From positions 38,341 to 102,340 of the forward strand of contig CAYJFK010000002.1 in NCBI GenBank assembly GCA_964369475.1: DNA of 64,000 bases. The letters run 5' to 3'. Below, one piece after another: positions 8,017 through 17,024 of the stretch. The notes under the pieces are model-generated. The model did no database searches. It was given only the letters and a program-made list of their open reading frames with translations, and had not been told where the DNA came from. The position numbers were made by a program, and so were the translations under genes. Origin of the DNA: CAYJFK01 sp964369475 (GTDB taxonomy: Bacteria; Bacillota; Clostridia; Oscillospirales; Feifaniaceae). How positions within the stretch are numbered: position 1 is the stretch's first letter; every line of letters starts with the position of its first letter.

Positions 8017-8628
8017 TTAAAAGCACGAACACATGTTGCATAGGCAGTCCATACACATATATGTCGCACATATACTGCAACAATCGCCACCGCAGGGCAC
8101 GCACATCGCCCTGCCGTTGCCGTAAGAGGGGTCACGACTGCCGCCGCCCGTCATGTTCATTGCGTTAGATGCGGCACGATACTCGGCATTTTGCGGCTCC
8201 ATGTTGACCGCTTGATTAAAGCACATGCGAGCATCTGCAAGCCAGCCCTTTCTTTGCAGTACGACACCACGCAAAAAGTACCACTCTGCGCCCCTGTCCG
8301 AAGCCGGTATACCGTCGAGCACTCTGTGCGCTTCTTCTATTCTGTTTTGGTTTATCATATTCCTAAGGTCGTTAAAGCGTGAACTCGAATACCCTCCCGA
8401 ACTTCTCGCCCCTGCATGGCCGCCACTGCTACCGCCTGCCGAGCGCATTTGTACAATCTCATCGTATGCGGCATTTATCTCGATCATCTTCTCTTTTGCA
8501 AGATCTGCAAGAGGGTTGTTTTGATAGTTATCGGGGTGATACTTCCTCGCAAGCTCTCTGTATGCAGTTTTTACCTCGCTGTCTGTCGCCCTGTTTGATA
8601 TGCCGAGCACCTCATATGGATCTCTCAT
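8017..8628 (-). CDS. J-domain protein with TPR-like region and cysteine-rich tail
   Basis: 203 aa. Residues 3-66 form a J domain with the HPD tripeptide in ARKYHPDNYQ, needed to stimulate Hsp70 ATPase. A Gly/Ser-rich linker (72-90) leads to a TPR-like helical repeat (WYFLRGVVLQRKGWLADA). The last 30 residues hold eight or nine cysteines in CxxC-like spacing (CGGDCCSICATYMCMDCLC), suggesting a metal site. It overlaps the DUF5685 gene by 17 bases; the pair is commonly adjacent in Clostridia. Function of the pair is unknown, though a chaperone-assisted assembly role is plausible. Confidence 0.85.
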   Translation of the reverse strand: MRDPYEVLGISNRATDSEVKTAYRELARKYHPDNYQNNPLADLAKEKMIEINAAYDEIVQMRSAGGSSGGHAGARSSGGYSSSRFNDLRNMINQNRIEEAHRVLDGIPASDRGAEWYFLRGVVLQRKGWLADARMCFNQAVNMEPQNAEYRAASNAMNMTGGGSRDPSYGNGRAMCVPCGGDCCSICATYMCMDCLCNMCSCF

Positions 8629-9448
8629 CTGTTATTCCCTTCTCTCGTGCCGCCAGTCCGTCACGAAGTATGTTTTCAAGTATTCCTCTGTATCTTTTAA
8701 GCGGAAGAAGTGTTAGCGCTAAGCTTGCCGCATTTGCCGCATCTCTTAGCATTTCCTTTATAAGCTCCACTTCCCCGTCAAGCCCCGTCTTTACAAGGGG
8801 GTTAAACCGACCCTTTTCCTTGTCCTTTGGCAGGTCGTCGAGCGCATCTAACAGGTATATCCATCTGCCTGTCTGATAGCCTATTTGATATAGCACACGC
8901 TGCGTCATCTCGTCTTGCGAGAGCACTGTTGCGATAGATGCAAGCAGTTTTGCAAAGTGCTCTGTGTATCCGTCGAGCGATAGTTCATCGCCTTGCTCTG
9001 CACTCTTTAGCGAGGCTAAATTTTCGTCGATATTGCTTGCAAGTGTCGGATAGCGATCCCGTGCTCGCTTATTTGCACCTGACAGCACGGCAAGTGCCGC
9101 CCTTGCCTTAACCTTGTCGGCCCCGCCCTCGTCGGCCAGATCGTCCTCTAGTTTTCCGCAGGCTAATAGTACATGCGCCGCCGCCACTATGTCTAGCGGA
9201 TCTCCGCTCAGTGTTGCGACCTTTTTGATTGGATTTGTCGAGCAAGGCTTTTTTGCAAAGATCGGCTCTGCCTCCTCAAGCCCAAGTGCAAGGCAGGAAA
9301 AAAAAGCAAAGTCGTAGGAGAGCCCCATTGTGGAGGTAAACCCATAATTCTCTTTAAGACGCTTGCAAAGGCCGCAATATGCCGCCTTATATGCTTCGAA
9401 CTCGACTATTTTAAGCTCGGGCTTAAAAGGGGTGACATATCCAAACAA
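8612..9448 (-). CDS. DUF5685 family protein
   Basis: 278-aa, mainly alpha-helical protein matching DUF5685: it opens MFGYVTPFKPELKI and has AYCGLCKRLKENYGF (a CxxC) near residues 24-38, then a helical body with DDLAD and later IGYQTGRWIYLLDALDDLPKD. The Asp-rich second motif recalls the active site of all-alpha isoprenoid synthase-like folds, but this is only a resemblance. Function unknown. It begins 6 bases after the uvrA stop and overlaps the J-domain gene, so it probably shares its transcript. Confidence 0.8.
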   Translation of the reverse strand: MFGYVTPFKPELKIVEFEAYKAAYCGLCKRLKENYGFTSTMGLSYDFAFFSCLALGLEEAEPIFAKKPCSTNPIKKVATLSGDPLDIVAAAHVLLACGKLEDDLADEGGADKVKARAALAVLSGANKRARDRYPTLASNIDENLASLKSAEQGDELSLDGYTEHFAKLLASIATVLSQDEMTQRVLYQIGYQTGRWIYLLDALDDLPKDKEKGRFNPLVKTGLDGEVELIKEMLRDAANAASLALTLLPLKRYRGILENILRDGLAAREKGITDERSI

Positions 9449-9453
9449 TTTTG

Positions 9454-12291
9454 TCAGTCCTCTCTCTTTGGCATGTCGAGTATCGCCTTTAAATAAAGCC
9501 CTGTATACGACCCTTCGGTGCTTGCAACCTGCTCAGGCGTTCCCTGCGCAACTATATTTCCGCCACGGTCTCCACCTTCAGGCCCTAAGTCTATAATGTG
9601 GTCAGAGCACTTTATAATGTCGAGGTTGTGCTCTATAACAACAACCGTGTTGCCATCGTCGACAAACTTTTGCAAAACGTCTATAAGCTTGTGAACATCT
9701 GCTGTGTGCAGACCTGTCGTCGGCTCGTCTAATGTGTATATCGTCTTGCCTGTCGAGCGTTTTGCAAGTTCTGTCGCAAGCTTTACCCTCTGAGCCTCGC
9801 CTCCTGATAGCTGTGTAGACGGTTGCCCGATCTTTATATAACCGAGACCAACATCAAAGAGCGTTTGCAACTTGCGCTTTATCTTAGGAATACTCTCAAA
9901 GAATACAAGGCCTTCTTCTACCGTCATGTCGAGCACGTCTGAAATTGTCTTGCCCTTATATTTTACTTCAAGAGTCTCTCTGTTATACCGCTTTCCCTTA
10001 CAGACTTCACAGGGAACATATACGTCGGGCAGAAAGTGCATTTCTATTTTTATTATGCCGTCGCCATTGCAAAATTCGCATCTGCCACCCTTTACATTAA
10101 AGGAAAAACGACCGGGGCCGTATCCCCTCATCTTTGCATCTGTCGTCTGCGCATATAAATTTCTAACCTCTGTAAAGAGCCCTGTATAAGTGGCAGGGTT
10201 AGAACGTGGTGTCCTACCGATTGGAGACTGATCTATTGCAATGATCTTATCGAGGTTCTCGAGCCCTTCTATCCGCTCGTGATCGCCTGGGAAGGTTCTC
10301 GCTCCGTTTAGGTGCGCCGCAAGCGACTTAAAGAGCACCTCGTTTGTTAGCGAAGATTTACCCGATCCCGACACGCCCGTTATACTGGTCAGCGTTCCGA
10401 GCGGAATGTCTACCGTTACATTCTTTAAATTGTTCTCGGTAGCACCCACAATTGTAATCTTCGACCCATTTCCGCTGCGACGCTCTGTCGGCACTTCTAT
10501 TTTATCCCTATGACTTAGATACCTACCTGTCGCCGAAGTCTCACAGGCCATAATCTCATCAACCGTACCGCTTGCCACAACATGTCCGCCGTGTATACCT
10601 GCACCAGGGCCTATATCTATAATATGATCAGCTTCAAACATTGTCTCCTCGTCGTGCTCTACGACTATAAGAGTGTTACCAATATCACGAAGTCTTTTCA
10701 GTGTATCGAGCAGTTTTCTGTTGTCCCTCTGATGAAGCCCGATAGAGGGCTCGTCCAGAATATAAAGCACACCTGTTAGCATCGACCCGATCTGAGTCGC
10801 AAGCCGTATACGCTGACTTTCGCCGCCCGACAGCGTACCCGCCGTGCGTGAGAGCGTTAGATATTCAAGCCCTACATTACGCAAAAAATTTAACCGCTCG
10901 TCTATCTCTTTTAAAATCTGTTTTGCAATTATTGTCTGTGAAGGGTTTAGCTTCAGATTCTTCAAAAACTCTATTTCCTCAACTACCGACATATTGGTAA
11001 AGTCGATTATATCCATACCACCGACCGTTACCGCAAGAACATTCTTATTTAGCCTTTTGCCTTTACAAGAGCGGCAATGGGTGAATATCATCGAGCTCTC
11101 TATCTCGCTCCTTGCCCAGTCGCTATTTGTTTCGGAGTGACGACGTTCGAGGTTATTTACAATGCCCTCAAACTTATCTTCGTAAGTGCCTGTGCCATAC
11201 TCCCTTACACGAGTCATTTTAATGCGTTCATCCCCTGTACCGTAGAGCACGACCTCTTTTGCCTTCTCGGGCAGTTCCTCATAGGGCACGTCGAGCGAAA
11301 ATCCATAGTGCTCCGCAAGCCCTTCGTAGTACATTTGCGCAATAGTACCGCCATAGATAAAGTTCCACCCCGATGCCTTTATAGCACCATTTCTAAGCGA
11401 TAGCGTTTTATCGGGCACAATCAAATCAGGATCTATTTTAAGCAGCGATCCAAGCCCTGTACATTCAGGGCAAGCGCCGTAAGGATTATTAAAAGAGAAC
11501 ATACGAGGCGACAGCTCGTCAACGCTGACCCCGTGGTCAGGACATGCATAGCTTTGCGAATAGAGTTTATCGCCATCCCCCGTATCAATCATTGTAAGCC
11601 CACCTGTTAGCGACGAGGCAGTTTCGACCGAGTCTGACAGGCGAGACCGAATATCGTCCTTTATAACAAGTCGGTCTACAATAATTTCTATACTGTGCTT
11701 AAATGTCTTTTTTAGCTTTATATCCTCTGAAAGGTCGCGCACCTCCCCATCGACACGTGCACGAACAAAGCCCCCTTTACGAGCTTCCTCAAAGACCTTT
11801 TGATGCTCCCCTTTACGCTGACGCACGACAGGCGCCATGACCTGTATTCTCGTCCCTTCGGGAAGTTCCATAATACTATCTACAATCTGATCTACCGTTT
11901 GCTGTGTTATCTCCCTACCGCAAACAGGGCAATGGGGCGTTCCCACCCTTGCGTACAAAAGCCTAAGATAATCATATATTTCCGTCACAGTTCCAACTGT
12001 CGATCTCGGGTTTTTCGATGTCGTTTTCTGATCAATAGAAATTGCAGGCGACAGGCCCTCTATACTATCGACATCGGGCTTGTCCATCTGCCCCAAAAAC
12101 TGCCTTGCATAAGACGAAAGCGACTCGACATACCTTCTTTGCCCCTCCGCATATATCGTATCAAAGGCAAGCGACGACTTGCCCGACCCCGAGAGCCCCG
12201 TCACTACAACAAGCTTATCCCTCGGAATCTCTATATCAATATTCTTCAAATTATGCGCCCTAGCGCCCTTTACAACAATCCTATCTATCAA
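9454..12291 (-). CDS. uvrA: Excinuclease ABC subunit A
   Basis: ATPase that scans DNA for bulky lesions and loads UvrB in nucleotide excision repair. It has two ABC modules: Walker A GLSGSGKSS near residue 33 and GVSGSGKSS near residue 640, signatures TLSGGESQR and QLSGGEAQR, and two zinc fingers (CPVCGREI onward, and CEFCNGDG with CEVCKGKR). The start is the TTG at 12291, 7 bases after GGAG, giving 945 aa, normal for UvrA. The open frame continues 35 codons further upstream but that part is repeat DNA. uvrB lies upstream beyond a 726-base gap holding a hairpin array. Confidence 0.97.
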   Translation of the reverse strand: MIDRIVVKGARAHNLKNIDIEIPRDKLVVVTGLSGSGKSSLAFDTIYAEGQRRYVESLSSYARQFLGQMDKPDVDSIEGLSPAISIDQKTTSKNPRSTVGTVTEIYDYLRLLYARVGTPHCPVCGREITQQTVDQIVDSIMELPEGTRIQVMAPVVRQRKGEHQKVFEEARKGGFVRARVDGEVRDLSEDIKLKKTFKHSIEIIVDRLVIKDDIRSRLSDSVETASSLTGGLTMIDTGDGDKLYSQSYACPDHGVSVDELSPRMFSFNNPYGACPECTGLGSLLKIDPDLIVPDKTLSLRNGAIKASGWNFIYGGTIAQMYYEGLAEHYGFSLDVPYEELPEKAKEVVLYGTGDERIKMTRVREYGTGTYEDKFEGIVNNLERRHSETNSDWARSEIESSMIFTHCRSCKGKRLNKNVLAVTVGGMDIIDFTNMSVVEEIEFLKNLKLNPSQTIIAKQILKEIDERLNFLRNVGLEYLTLSRTAGTLSGGESQRIRLATQIGSMLTGVLYILDEPSIGLHQRDNRKLLDTLKRLRDIGNTLIVVEHDEETMFEADHIIDIGPGAGIHGGHVVASGTVDEIMACETSATGRYLSHRDKIEVPTERRSGNGSKITIVGATENNLKNVTVDIPLGTLTSITGVSGSGKSSLTNEVLFKSLAAHLNGARTFPGDHERIEGLENLDKIIAIDQSPIGRTPRSNPATYTGLFTEVRNLYAQTTDAKMRGYGPGRFSFNVKGGRCEFCNGDGIIKIEMHFLPDVYVPCEVCKGKRYNRETLEVKYKGKTISDVLDMTVEEGLVFFESIPKIKRKLQTLFDVGLGYIKIGQPSTQLSGGEAQRVKLATELAKRSTGKTIYTLDEPTTGLHTADVHKLIDVLQKFVDDGNTVVVIEHNLDIIKCSDHIIDLGPEGGDRGGNIVAQGTPEQVASTEGSYTGLYLKAILDMPKRED

Positions 12292-12302
12292 AACACTTCT
12301 CC

Positions 12303-12731
12303 TTTTTTGTGAACGGGTGAGATTTGGTGGGTGCTCACGTCTTAGAGCACGCTGTCTGTTTTTTTTGTGAACGGGTGAGACTGGGTGGGTGCTCAAGGCT
12401 TAGAGCACGCTGTCTGTTTTTTGTGAACGGGTGAGACTTGGTGGGTGCTCAAGCTTCAGAGCACGCTATCTATCACTGCGGTGAATTTTAACTTCGTTAT
12501 GCTTTTTCGTGAACGGGTGAGACTGGGTGGGTGCTCAAGGCTTAGAGCACGCTATCTATTTTTTCGTGAACAGGTGAGGCTTGGTAGCTGCTCAAGTCTC
12601 AGAGCACGCTGTCTGCCGCTGCGGTGGGATTAAACTTCGTTATGCTTTTTCGTGAAAGGGTGAGACTTGGTAGCTACTCAAGTCTCAGAGCACACTGTCT
12701 GCTGTTGGGGTGGGGTTAAAATTCTTTATGA
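12303..12731. repeat. Six-unit hairpin repeat array upstream of uvrA
   Basis: Six related units start (at GTGAA) near 12309, 12367, 12423, 12509, 12566 and 12652, so the periods are 58, 56, 86, 57 and 86 bases. Each begins with a T-run and GTGAACGGGTGAGAC and contains GTGCTC...GAGCAC, an inverted repeat with an 8-base loop. Units 3, 5 and 6 carry an extra 30 bases ending in TTCGTTATGC or a variant. The stem is perfect in the four units nearest uvrA and decayed in the two distal ones. On the uvrA mRNA side the array lies 12 bases before the start codon. Confidence 0.9.
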
Positions 12732-13017
12732 CCTATGCATAATTTTTGTAGGTTGAATTGTTAGGCACTCTATGAGATTAATCAATAGCACTGCTCATAG
12801 TGCTCGACAACTGCAAGCTTTGTACCTACTCTACGACCATCCCTTTGCTTTTTGCAAGTTTTTCACGAAGCTTTTTTAACTTGACCCACAAACTACCTCG
12901 TTTTATGCAAACAAATTACCTAACTAATACCAATATACACATTATGTTGTATATTGGAATATCTTATTACAACTTTGTGTGCGTATTGTGAATAATGCAT
13001 TAACCGATTTTGAATGA
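12732..13017. other. AT-rich spacer between uvrB and the repeat array
   Basis: No credible gene. The only structure seen is a 10-bp perfect inverted repeat at 12930-12957 (CCAATATACA, 8-base loop, TGTATATTGG), which could be an operator or weak transcription signal ahead of uvrA. No SOS (LexA) box could be recognised. Confidence 0.6.
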
Positions 13018-14985
13018 CTACTTCTTTTCGTTTTGCAGTTCGTTTATCCTGTCACGCAGGTAGGCGGCATGTTCGAATTCGAGTAGTTTTGCTGCCGCTT
13101 TCATTTCCTTTGTCAGCTTTTCTATTAGCGATATACGCTCTCTTGCAGTAAGTTTCTTCTTCGAGGACTTTTCCGTGTCCTCCTTTGAAGAAATTTCTAT
13201 AATATCACGAACACCCTTAACTATCGTCTTTGGCACAATGCCATGTTCTTCGTTATATTCCATCTGAATCTTACGACGACGTTCGGTCTCCCCTATCGCC
13301 TTTCGCATCGAGTCGGTGTACCTATCGGCATACATTATAACACGGCCTTCCGAGTTTCGAGCCGCTCTGCCTATCGTCTGAACAAGGCTTGTTGCTCCAC
13401 GCAAAAAGCCCTCTTTGTCGGCATCTAAAATTGCAACGAGCGAAACTTCGGGGATATCAAGACCCTCACGCAGTAGGTTGATTCCCACAAGCACATCAAA
13501 GTTGCCAAGGCGAAGGTCTCTTATTATCTCCATACGCTCTATCGTTTCTATATCGTGGTGCATATAACGCACCTTGACATTCAAATTCTCGAGATATGCC
13601 GTTAGATCTTCTGCCATTTTCTTTGTAAGCGTCGTAACGAGCACACGCTCGCCCTTTTCTGTTCTATTTGTAATCTCGCTATACAGATCGTCTATCTGAC
13701 CTGCCGTCGGCCGCACCTCTATTTCGGGGTCTAAGAGACCTGTCGGGCGGATTACCTGTTCTACAATGTGGGTCGAGTGATTTTTTTCGTATTCGGCAGG
13801 TGTTGCCGAGACAAATATTACCTGACCTGTCCGCTCCTCGAACTCGGGAAAGTTTAATGGCCTATTGTCAAAGGCGCTCGGCAGTCGAAAGCCAAAGTCT
13901 ATAAGCGACTTTTTACGAGAATGGTCGCCGCCGTACATGCCACGTACCTGAGGTAGCATAACATGCGACTCGTCTACAAACATTACGTAATCTTCCGGCA
14001 TATAGTCGAGCAAGGTATACGGAGTTGCCCCCGGTTCTCGTCCGAGCAAAATGCGTGAATAGTTTTCAATGCCGGGGCAAAAGCCTATTTCCATAAGCAT
14101 TTCCATGTCGTACCTTGTGCGTTGTTCTATTCTCTGTGCCTCTATAAGCTTGCCGCCCTCTTTGAACATTTTTACCTGCCCGTCGAGCTCGGCCTGTATC
14201 TCGGCAGTGGCACGTTCCATCTTGTCGAGCGATACGACATAGTGCGAGGCAGGGAATATCATTTCAAACTTTGGGGTCGACATTATCTCCCCCGTCAAGG
14301 GGTTTACTTCGGAAATTCGCTCTATTTCATCTCCCCAAAATTCGACACGCAGTACACGATCGTTTCGCCCTGCGGGGAATATCTCAAGCACATCGCCTCT
14401 AACTCGAAACTTTGTTCGTGTAAGCGACATGTCGTTTCTCTCATACTGAATTTTAACAAGATTGCGTATTACATCGTCCCTTGAAATTTGCTGACCTACT
14501 CTAAGCGTTACCGATAGATCCATATACTCTTTGGGGTCTCCAAGACCGTATATACAAGAAACCGAGGCTACTATTATAACATCTCTACGCTCGAAAAGTG
14601 CCGCTGTCGCCGAGTGGCGAAGCTTGTCGAGCTCGTCGTTTATAGAGGAGTCCTTTTCTATAAAAGTATCTGTCGACGGAATATACGACTCGGGCTGATA
14701 ATAGTCGTAGTAGCTGACAAAATATTCAACAGCATTGTTCGGGAAAAATTCCCTAAACTCGCTGCAAAGCTGGGCGGCGAGCGTTTTGTTATGGGCAAGC
14801 ACTATTGTCGGCCTGCCGACATTTGCAATTATATTTGCCATTGTATATGTCTTACCCGATCCCGTTACGCCCAAAAGCGTCTGCGCCTTATCGCCCCTGT
14901 TCAGCCCCTCTGTAAGTGCTGCTATCGCCTTTGGCTGATCGCCTGATGGGGTGTATTCCGATACTAAATCAAAAACTTTACTCAA
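13018..14985 (-). CDS. uvrB: Excinuclease ABC subunit B
   Basis: DNA-damage verification helicase that acts with UvrA and UvrC. It has Walker A GVTGSGKTYTMAN near residue 40, the beta-hairpin region FVSYYDYYQPESYIP, the DEAD-like VDESH, and helicase motif VI QTIGRAARN. A C-terminal UVR domain (LEFEHAAYLRDRINEL) binds UvrC. I chose TTG at 14985, 8 bases after GAGGG, because family members begin at the equivalent FxLVSxYxPSGDQPKAI. The start overlaps the radC stop by 8 bases. The length, 655 aa, is typical. Confidence 0.97.
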   Translation of the reverse strand: MSKVFDLVSEYTPSGDQPKAIAALTEGLNRGDKAQTLLGVTGSGKTYTMANIIANVGRPTIVLAHNKTLAAQLCSEFREFFPNNAVEYFVSYYDYYQPESYIPSTDTFIEKDSSINDELDKLRHSATAALFERRDVIIVASVSCIYGLGDPKEYMDLSVTLRVGQQISRDDVIRNLVKIQYERNDMSLTRTKFRVRGDVLEIFPAGRNDRVLRVEFWGDEIERISEVNPLTGEIMSTPKFEMIFPASHYVVSLDKMERATAEIQAELDGQVKMFKEGGKLIEAQRIEQRTRYDMEMLMEIGFCPGIENYSRILLGREPGATPYTLLDYMPEDYVMFVDESHVMLPQVRGMYGGDHSRKKSLIDFGFRLPSAFDNRPLNFPEFEERTGQVIFVSATPAEYEKNHSTHIVEQVIRPTGLLDPEIEVRPTAGQIDDLYSEITNRTEKGERVLVTTLTKKMAEDLTAYLENLNVKVRYMHHDIETIERMEIIRDLRLGNFDVLVGINLLREGLDIPEVSLVAILDADKEGFLRGATSLVQTIGRAARNSEGRVIMYADRYTDSMRKAIGETERRRKIQMEYNEEHGIVPKTIVKGVRDIIEISSKEDTEKSSKKKLTARERISLIEKLTKEMKAAAKLLEFEHAAYLRDRINELQNEKK

Positions 14986-15778
14986 GTTCCAAACCCTCGC
15001 TGTCGTAAAAATTATTTCCGTATCCAATGTCTAACATTCCGCTTTGGAACATGCTTACATAGTCGCCCTCAACCATAATAAGATGGTCGAGCAGTGTTAC
15101 ATTTATTGCGGCAAGATAATCTTTAACGACACGTGTCGTCATAATATCTGCCTCCGACGGAATTGCAAATCCAAACGGATGATTGTGAGCGAGCACAACT
15201 GCGACCGCTTCGTGTGCAAGTATTTTCTCCATTATTATTCGCATATTAACATCTACCGTGTTAACACTTCCCTTGTATATAACATCGCAAAATTTAGGGC
15301 GCCGCCTATTGTCGAGGCATAGCATAGCGACATGTTCTTCCCTCTTGCCGAAAAACTTGGCGGCAAGAAGCTTTGCGGCATCATCTATCTCGACTATACC
15401 GTCGGGCAAATAGGAAGATTCGGCATATATGCGTGATAATTCAGGTATCATGTGTATTAAAAATGCCGCCACAGCACCCACGCCCTTAACCTTTATAAGC
15501 TCCTCCAAAGGGGCATCAAATGCCGCTCTAAGCGAGCCAAAGTGCTCTATTATATCATGCGCAAGGGGATTTGTATCTCCTCTTGCATTTGCATTATATA
15601 GCAGCACTTCCAAAATTTCATGTTCGGCAAAGCCGTGAAATCCGTTTTTCTCGAACCTTGCCCTCATGCGCTCTCTATGTCCGTGATGACTGTGCGACTT
15701 AAGTGCGCTCTTTTCTGTTTTATCTGCATTTTCCAGTTCACTACTATTGCGAGAGAAGCCCTCGAATACTGCCGACAC
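14978..15778 (-). CDS. radC: RadC family JAB/MPN protein
   Basis: About 266 aa. The C-terminal JAMM metalloprotease-like domain has HNHPFG and, ten residues on, SEAD (the HxH...S..D zinc site). The N-terminal helix-hairpin-helix region is LEELIKVKGVGAVAAFLI. Despite its name, a repair role is not established for the family. The GTG at 15778, with AAAGGGTGAT upstream, is a better start than the longer frame. The N-terminal 35 residues are polar and His-rich (SHSHHGHRERMR), the last part matching the HRxR start of the conserved domain. Coupled to uvrB by an 8-base overlap. Confidence 0.92.
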   Translation of the reverse strand: MSAVFEGFSRNSSELENADKTEKSALKSHSHHGHRERMRARFEKNGFHGFAEHEILEVLLYNANARGDTNPLAHDIIEHFGSLRAAFDAPLEELIKVKGVGAVAAFLIHMIPELSRIYAESSYLPDGIVEIDDAAKLLAAKFFGKREEHVAMLCLDNRRRPKFCDVIYKGSVNTVDVNMRIIMEKILAHEAVAVVLAHNHPFGFAIPSEADIMTTRVVKDYLAAINVTLLDHLIMVEGDYVSMFQSGMLDIGYGNNFYDSEGLELE

Positions 15779-15818
15779 AATAATCACCCTTTCTAACTTG
15801 AAAATGACGTACCTACAT

Positions 15819-15847
15819 ATTATACTACATTTCGAGCCAACAATAAA
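15819..15847 (-). promoter_or_regulatory. Promoter for the radC-uvrB unit
   Basis: TATAAT on the minus strand with a weak TTTATT -35 element 17 bases upstream, 40 bases before the radC start codon. Divergent from the plus-strand pseudouridine synthase gene. Confidence 0.6.
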
Positions 15848-15944
15848 TCCCCTTTTCAAAAAAAACATATTTTAACAAATTTATGCTGTTATATCGACTG
15901 CTTTTATGGTAAAATGTCTGCATACTAACTTAAGGTGGACATAT

Positions 15945-16895
15945 ATGAAAGAGATAAAAATTGGCAAAAACGATGCCGGCAAAAGGGTCGATAGATTCTT
16001 AAAACAGGCCTATCCCTCCCTCCCGACATCGCTTGTTTACAGATATTTAAGAACAAAACGAATTAAGCTTTTCGGCAAGAGGGTCGCCGGCGATTACCGC
16101 TTGCAAGAGGGCGACATGCTCGAGCTATATATAAACGACGAACTCTTAGAAGCAAGAGAGCAAGACCTTGCACCGCTAAAAATCGAGCCGAAACTCGACA
16201 TTGTTTACGAGGACGACAATATAATGATTGTCGATAAACCAAAGGGCGTTATAGTGCACAGCGACGATGCCGAGAGCTATAACACCCTAATCGCCCACAT
16301 ACAGGCATACCTCTACCGTAAGGGGGAATATAATCCGCAAGAGGAGCAGAGTTTTGCCCCTGCTCTTTGCAACAGGATAGATCGGAACACAGCAGGCCTT
16401 TGCATTGCGGCAAAAAATGCCGAGGCACTGCGCGACATGAACGAGATCATTAAAACTCGTCAAATCACAAAGATATATCTTGCCTTGGTCAAGGGTGTAC
16501 CAAGTCCAAAAAGCGCCACTTTAACGGGATATTTAGTGCGTGATATGCAAAACAAAACTGTAAGCATTTCGGATAAACCCTCCAAAGGAGCTTTGAGCGT
16601 TGTAACAAAATACACCGTTTTAGAACAAAGGGGCGACAACTCCCTTGTAGAGGTCGACCTTATTACAGGGCGCACACATCAGATAAGGGCACACATGGCG
16701 CACATCGGTCACCCCATTGTCGGCGACGGCAAATACGGCAAGACAGGCAAGCGTGAGGGCAAGGGTCAGACGCTTGTTGCCTATAAAGTCATGTTTGATT
16801 TAGAGCATTACAGAGGATTATTGAGCTATCTTGCTAAAAAGGAGTTTTTTTCACAGCATATAAAGATTTTTGAAGAATTTTCGCAAAATTCTTGA
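15945..16895 (+). CDS. RluA-family pseudouridine synthase
   Basis: 316-aa enzyme that converts specific uridines to pseudouridine in RNA. An S4 domain (residues 5-70, RVDRFLKQAYPSLPTSLVYR) precedes the catalytic domain, whose active-site loop is normally HRLDxxTSG. Here it reads CNRIDRNTAG, so the aspartate is present but the usual H, L and S are replaced. IVDKPKGVIVH and GRTHQIRAHMAHIGHPIVGD complete the RluA pattern. The ATG at 15945 has AAGGTGG upstream. RluA, RluC and RluD specificities cannot be separated; the CNRID form is common in clostridial members. Confidence 0.92.
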   Translation: MKEIKIGKNDAGKRVDRFLKQAYPSLPTSLVYRYLRTKRIKLFGKRVAGDYRLQEGDMLELYINDELLEAREQDLAPLKIEPKLDIVYEDDNIMIVDKPKGVIVHSDDAESYNTLIAHIQAYLYRKGEYNPQEEQSFAPALCNRIDRNTAGLCIAAKNAEALRDMNEIIKTRQITKIYLALVKGVPSPKSATLTGYLVRDMQNKTVSISDKPSKGALSVVTKYTVLEQRGDNSLVEVDLITGRTHQIRAHMAHIGHPIVGDGKYGKTGKREGKGQTLVAYKVMFDLEHYRGLLSYLAKKEFFSQHIKIFEEFSQNS

Positions 16896-16920
16896 CATTT
16901 GGGTTACAAAGCCCTATTAT
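16892..16920 (+). promoter_or_regulatory. Promoter of the potABCD operon
   Basis: TTGACA, 17-base spacer, TATTAT. The -35 element overlaps the stop codon of the preceding gene. The transcript would have about a 98-base leader. Confidence 0.85.
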
Positions 16921-17024
16921 ATACATTGTTGATTAAAACGAGGCTGTTGTTTAGTCTGTGCCAAGGGTGATATAGTGGCACTATCTAAGTGGTAGCCCGT
17001 TACGAAGGGTGGAAGGATAAGATA
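16921..17024 (+). other. Leader of the pot operon
   Basis: About 100 untranslated bases. GTGCCA and TGGCAC (16958-16981) form a 6-bp stem with a 12-base loop containing AGGGTGA, which could present or hide a pseudo ribosome binding site. No terminator is visible and no known riboswitch class is recognised. Confidence 0.45.

Noticed and set aside
12292..12396. N-terminal extension of UvrA by 35 codons
   Set aside because: It is read from the hairpin repeat, lacks family resemblance, and a TTG with good GGAG spacing gives the normal start.
12303..12731. CRISPR-like array
   Set aside because: Units are repeats throughout with no unique spacers; the extra 30 bases in long units are themselves conserved, and no cas genes are near.
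14978..15900. LexA/SOS box ahead of radC-uvrB
   Set aside because: No GAAC-N4-GTTC type site could be found near the promoter or in the uvrA leader; the repeat GAACGGGTGA has no symmetric partner half.
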